Source: Phanerodontia chrysosporium
Taxonomy: Eukaryota; Basidiomycota; Agaricomycetes; Polyporales; Phanerochaetaceae
Reading direction: 5' to 3'
Assembly (NCBI GenBank): GCA_001910725.1
Contig: MJGA01000003.1
Span: 992,001-1,056,000 of the forward strand
DNA: 64,000 nt
Below, piece by piece: positions 61,115 through 64,000 of the stretch. The notes beneath the pieces are model-generated. The model was not told the DNA's origin. It searched no databases and worked only from the letters and a program-made list of their open reading frames with translations. Made by a program: the position numbers and the translations under genes. The stretch's first letter is position 1; each line of letters opens with the position of its first letter.

Positions 61115-61739
61115 ATGCCTGCCTCCGAAATTGACGACATTTTTGCTGCCAGCAAAAAGGGCAAAGTACTACTGTCTCCCCCCGTGCCCTCTACCTCTAA
61201 GGTGCACGAGAAAGAGAAGCAGAAAAAGAGTGCAAAGAAGCGCAAACGCGAGGCAGAAGCGAAGCCTACACCAGACGAGCCTCAGTCTGAGCAGCTCGTA
61301 AAGAAGAGGGTCCCCGAGACCGTCATAGACCCATCCCTTCAACTTGCCGCGTCGTCATCGCAGCGGAGTAAGCAGTCCAAGGCCGAGCGGCCGTCCGAGG
61401 TCAAGAAAAAGGCCAAGGTCGACAGCGAGGAGGAGGAACGCTTCAAGGACTCGAGAGGTACCGGGCCAAGTATGTCTTCGACGACGGTAAAGCTTCTTGT
61501 TTTGCCTTGTAATACGTTTCGCCCCAGGGCGCAAGACGGAGGAAGGCTTTCTTATTTACAAAGAGGACGAGCTCGGTATCAACGCCGAAAGTGGAGGCAA
61601 GTATCTTACCTCGTGCCTCACGAGCAATTTCTGACTGCTCGTCCAGACACTCCTCTTTGTCCGTTCGATTGCCAATGCTGTAAGTGTCCCGTCGTCATCA
61701 GTCTCATGGACCGTCCCTGACTGTCTCGCAGGTTTTTAA
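61115..61739 (+). CDS. DUF1764 family protein
   Basis: Small conserved eukaryotic protein of unknown function. It starts MPASEIDDIFAASKKGKVLL, the typical DUF1764 opening. A long Lys/Glu-rich region follows (KEKQKKSAKKRKREAEAKP), then KAKVDSEEEERFKDSRGTGP. The conserved end is RKTEEGFLIYKEDELGINAE followed by GGDTPLCPFDCQCCF and stop. Three introns are needed. The second is a GC-AG intron (donor GCAAGT near 61597), which alone keeps the frame from AESG to GDTPLCPFD. The third splits the last Cys codon. The Cys-rich terminal motif CPFDCxCCF is complete. Nuclear or nucleolar location is suggested by the basic region only. Transcribed divergently from SWI1. Confidence 0.88.
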
Positions 61740-62766
61740 ACATCTTAGATTATATGACACATTTATTCGCACAGCACGAGGTGCTCAGACGACGCGTGAT
61801 AAGGCTCTATCGAAGCCCCAGTCACCGCTGTTCTACGGTTTCTTGGGGTCAATGTGTAGCCAAGATCAAGGAATGCAACCTCGCTTCCATCGCAGTTGCT
61901 CCCTCTGTATCTTATTGGCAGTCGGGAGAGATTGGCAATGTGCCGCCGATGGATACACTCCGTACGCCATTCCCATCTTTTATGCTACTGAATAAACACT
62001 TTCGTGTAGCACTCTAAATACAGGTCTTGATGAATGATAGTGGCTTGTCTAGGTGCGTCTGTCGTTACCATCGTCACGGCTCTATCGAAGCCTCGCGTAA
62101 CCCTCCCATGGTACTGCGAGGTCAATATGTAGCCAATATTAGCTCTGCATGCTCCCTCCGGGCATCCTTCTATTCTATCCATATAGAACGGACTCTCCTC
62201 CCAATAACTGGTGACGGGGACACATCTTTGTCGATACCCCTCCCTTGCGTAGCGTTCTTTACACAATGTCTTGCTCACGAATCAAGCAATCCATACCTGT
62301 GAGTAACTCTTATCTCTTTTCGGGTCTTCGTTACCTTACGCTCTACACAGGTTCGCTTTCGACCCCTTGTCCGAAACCACTGTCTCATCATGGCCGGCAA
62401 AGAGCACCCTGCCCAGCTAGAGCCCCGTAGTTGTCTCAGGTCAAATCTTTGCCAATAACAAAGGTGTCTCCGGTGGACGATGTCATGGGCTTTCCACTCT
62501 CGCTAGATAGTTCTGGCTCGTTCACCCGTGTAGAATAATCAAACAAGAGTACATACATAAATTTTTTCACCTTCATTCCAGTTGTGTTGTCACCGCTTTG
62601 AATCATCTTTGTGGCGTCTTCTTCACCCGGTGCGCCGGTACGACGCGAGTCATGAGCGCCTGAGAGAAGTGCAGAGGGCGGTGAACCTAGACATGATCCA
62701 GTACAGCACTTACGAATCTAATCGTGGTTACTTCATCTCTCTCTCTCCCCTGCGACTACAACAAAC
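61740..62766. repeat. Intergenic kilobase with a diverged direct duplication
   Basis: No gene is supported. Two related segments occur 275 bp apart: GGCTCTATCGAAGCC at 61803-61817 and 62078-62092, each followed 42-44 bp later by GGTCAATRTGTAGCCAARAT-type sequence (61847-61866 and 62120-62139). They look like old copies of one unit. Confidence 0.4.
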
Positions 62767-64000
62767 ATGAGCTCTGAACCTCCACCGACATATTCGCAAG
62801 AGATCCCCAGCGAACCTGGCGCAGAGTCCCGCTTGGACGAGCCTCAGATCCTGATTGTGCCCCCTTCAGGCGGTCTCAGCTTCCAGAAGGGGTACCTGGG
62901 GCGGACGGCGAACGAGCTGCTGTGGAAGGAGAGGTGCTGATCAAAGGCGTGAATCATGGCGCATGGAGAAAGGTGTACGTGTTCTCCTCTCTCGCCGTAT
63001 TTCGACCACTCAGAATACGCTCCCTGCAGCACAGTCGCCTTGCGCTCCGTGGAGCGTTCTCCGGCGATGACAGTTGACCTGTTTGCCATCGAAAGTGTGC
63101 TATTCTTGTCGGACGGCAACAGCACTGCGATGCCGTCAACGAGCTACCTATTCTCCCTTCCATTACCGCCTGACGCGCCGCAGTGCATACACACCCCGCA
63201 TTCCGCCCTCGAATATACCCTGACCGCCACTTTGTATCCGTCAGACGGCTCTATGGCTTCAGTCTCGAGCACTGTGCTTGTACACACCCGACGCTATGCA
63301 TCGCACCCAGACGTCCTACAGGTGATTCCCGAGACCCAGAAGATCGCGGACCCCACGCCAATCGCGGTCCAAGTACCTAGGACGACGTTCAGGGCACGGG
63401 AACCAATACCGTTGTACATATCAGTGCCTCCACCAAGACGGGAACTCATCCTTGACGAAGGGCTGCGGCTGCGGAACATACGTGCAGAGCTGGTCCGTAT
63501 GGTCAAGCTGCAGCCCAAAGATCAACCGGAGCCAGAGCATCAGCCAACGCCTTCCACGTCCAATCCGGTGCAGAAATCTAACGATACATCCACCTCGTAC
63601 GCTCTCGACTTGCGTCAGTTTATCGGGACGCCTGGTGGCGGAGACGTCGTCGCGCTCTCCGGCACATCGTGTAGGCTCCATCCGACGCGCGCACTTCAAA
63701 TTCGACTAGTGCTGCATCCTCGGGAAGAAGACACTCCGCGCAACTCGAGCGAGTTGCACGGGGATACGTTACTCAGTTCTGGCGACGGCGTGCATGAACC
63801 GAGCTCATCATGCACATCTATCTCCCAATCAACGGTGCTTCATGATGTCTCGTTTTCCATTGTCGTCCATGCGACTTTCATGAACATGCGTTCACATACG
63901 GAGCGTGTTTCTACGATAGCGATTCCTGTAGTCATGCTTCCTCCCACCGCGCCTCTTCCCGAGGTAGAAGAATCTCTGGCAACGGACTATCACAAGAAGC
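62767..64000 (+). CDS. Arrestin-fold protein, partial (runs off window)
   Basis: Probable alpha-arrestin-like adaptor, a class that links membrane cargo to ubiquitin ligases in fungi. It starts MSSEPPPTYSQEIPSEPGAE; the PPPTY near the start is a PPxY-like motif that could bind WW domains of a Rsp5-type ligase. The arrestin N-type beta-sandwich is suggested by GGLSFQKGYLG, VEGEVLIKGVNHGAWRKV, then TVALRSVERSPAMTVDLFAI, SYLFSLPLPPDAPQCIHTPH, LEYTLTATLYPSDGSMASVS, PIAVQVPRTTFRAREPIPLY and LRLRNIRAELVRMVKLQPKD. One base is missing at 62898-62901: GYLG and ADGERAAVEGEVLIKG are in different frames, joined by one extra G in the GGGG run. An intron (GTACGT to CTGCAG, about 62974-63030) was read. The 3' end lies outside the window. 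Fold assignment is moderate. Confidence 0.7.

Overview
The window is nuclear DNA of a filamentous basidiomycete, most likely an Agaricomycete. Genes are dense and cut by many 45-80 nt GT-AG introns. Protein types fit this group: tandem secreted cupredoxin, GH131, fungal Rap1, a Plavaka transposon and a DUF6532 companion gene. No species is claimed.

Left part (1-29 kb), in order: PEX11 (-), mitochondrial fumarase (+), the chromatin remodeler INO80 (+), a DEAH-box helicase of the ucp12/YLR419W/DHX29 type (+), ribosomal protein eL22 (-) divergent from CBF5/dyskerin (+), a tandem-cupredoxin secreted protein (-), a Fus3/Kss1-type MAP kinase (+), a SAP-domain coiled-coil protein (-) and a flavocytochrome b2-type L-lactate dehydrogenase (+).

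Middle (29.1-43.3 kb) is the notable part. A GH131 beta-glucanase gene (-) is split by a 13,212-bp DNA transposon with 33-bp imperfect terminal inverted repeats and a perfect 8-bp target duplication. The insertion lies inside the last intron, 6 nt past the 5' splice site. Both splice sites survive, so a 59-nt intron has become about 13.3 kb. The element carries one long gene encoding a Ulp1-type cysteine protease joined to an RNase-H-fold transposase. That gene is itself interrupted by a second, roughly 6.8-kb Plavaka-type element carrying its own transposase and a DUF6532 gene.

Right part (43.9-64 kb): an unknown low-complexity protein (+), an unknown Cys-motif/coiled-coil protein (-) divergent from CDK11 (+), telomere protein Rap1 (-) with telomere-repeat-like DNA just upstream of its start, a BBE-type FAD oxidase (-), mitochondrial D-2-hydroxyglutarate dehydrogenase (-), a SUMO-interacting-motif plus WD40 protein (+), an ARID subunit of SWI/SNF (-), a DUF1764 protein (+) and an arrestin-fold protein (+) running off the end.

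A caution for every reader: at least eight otherwise well conserved genes need one extra base to stay in frame, mostly in short C or G runs. This looks like unpolished long-read sequence rather than mass gene decay. Gene boundaries below are from manual splice reading, without RNA evidence.
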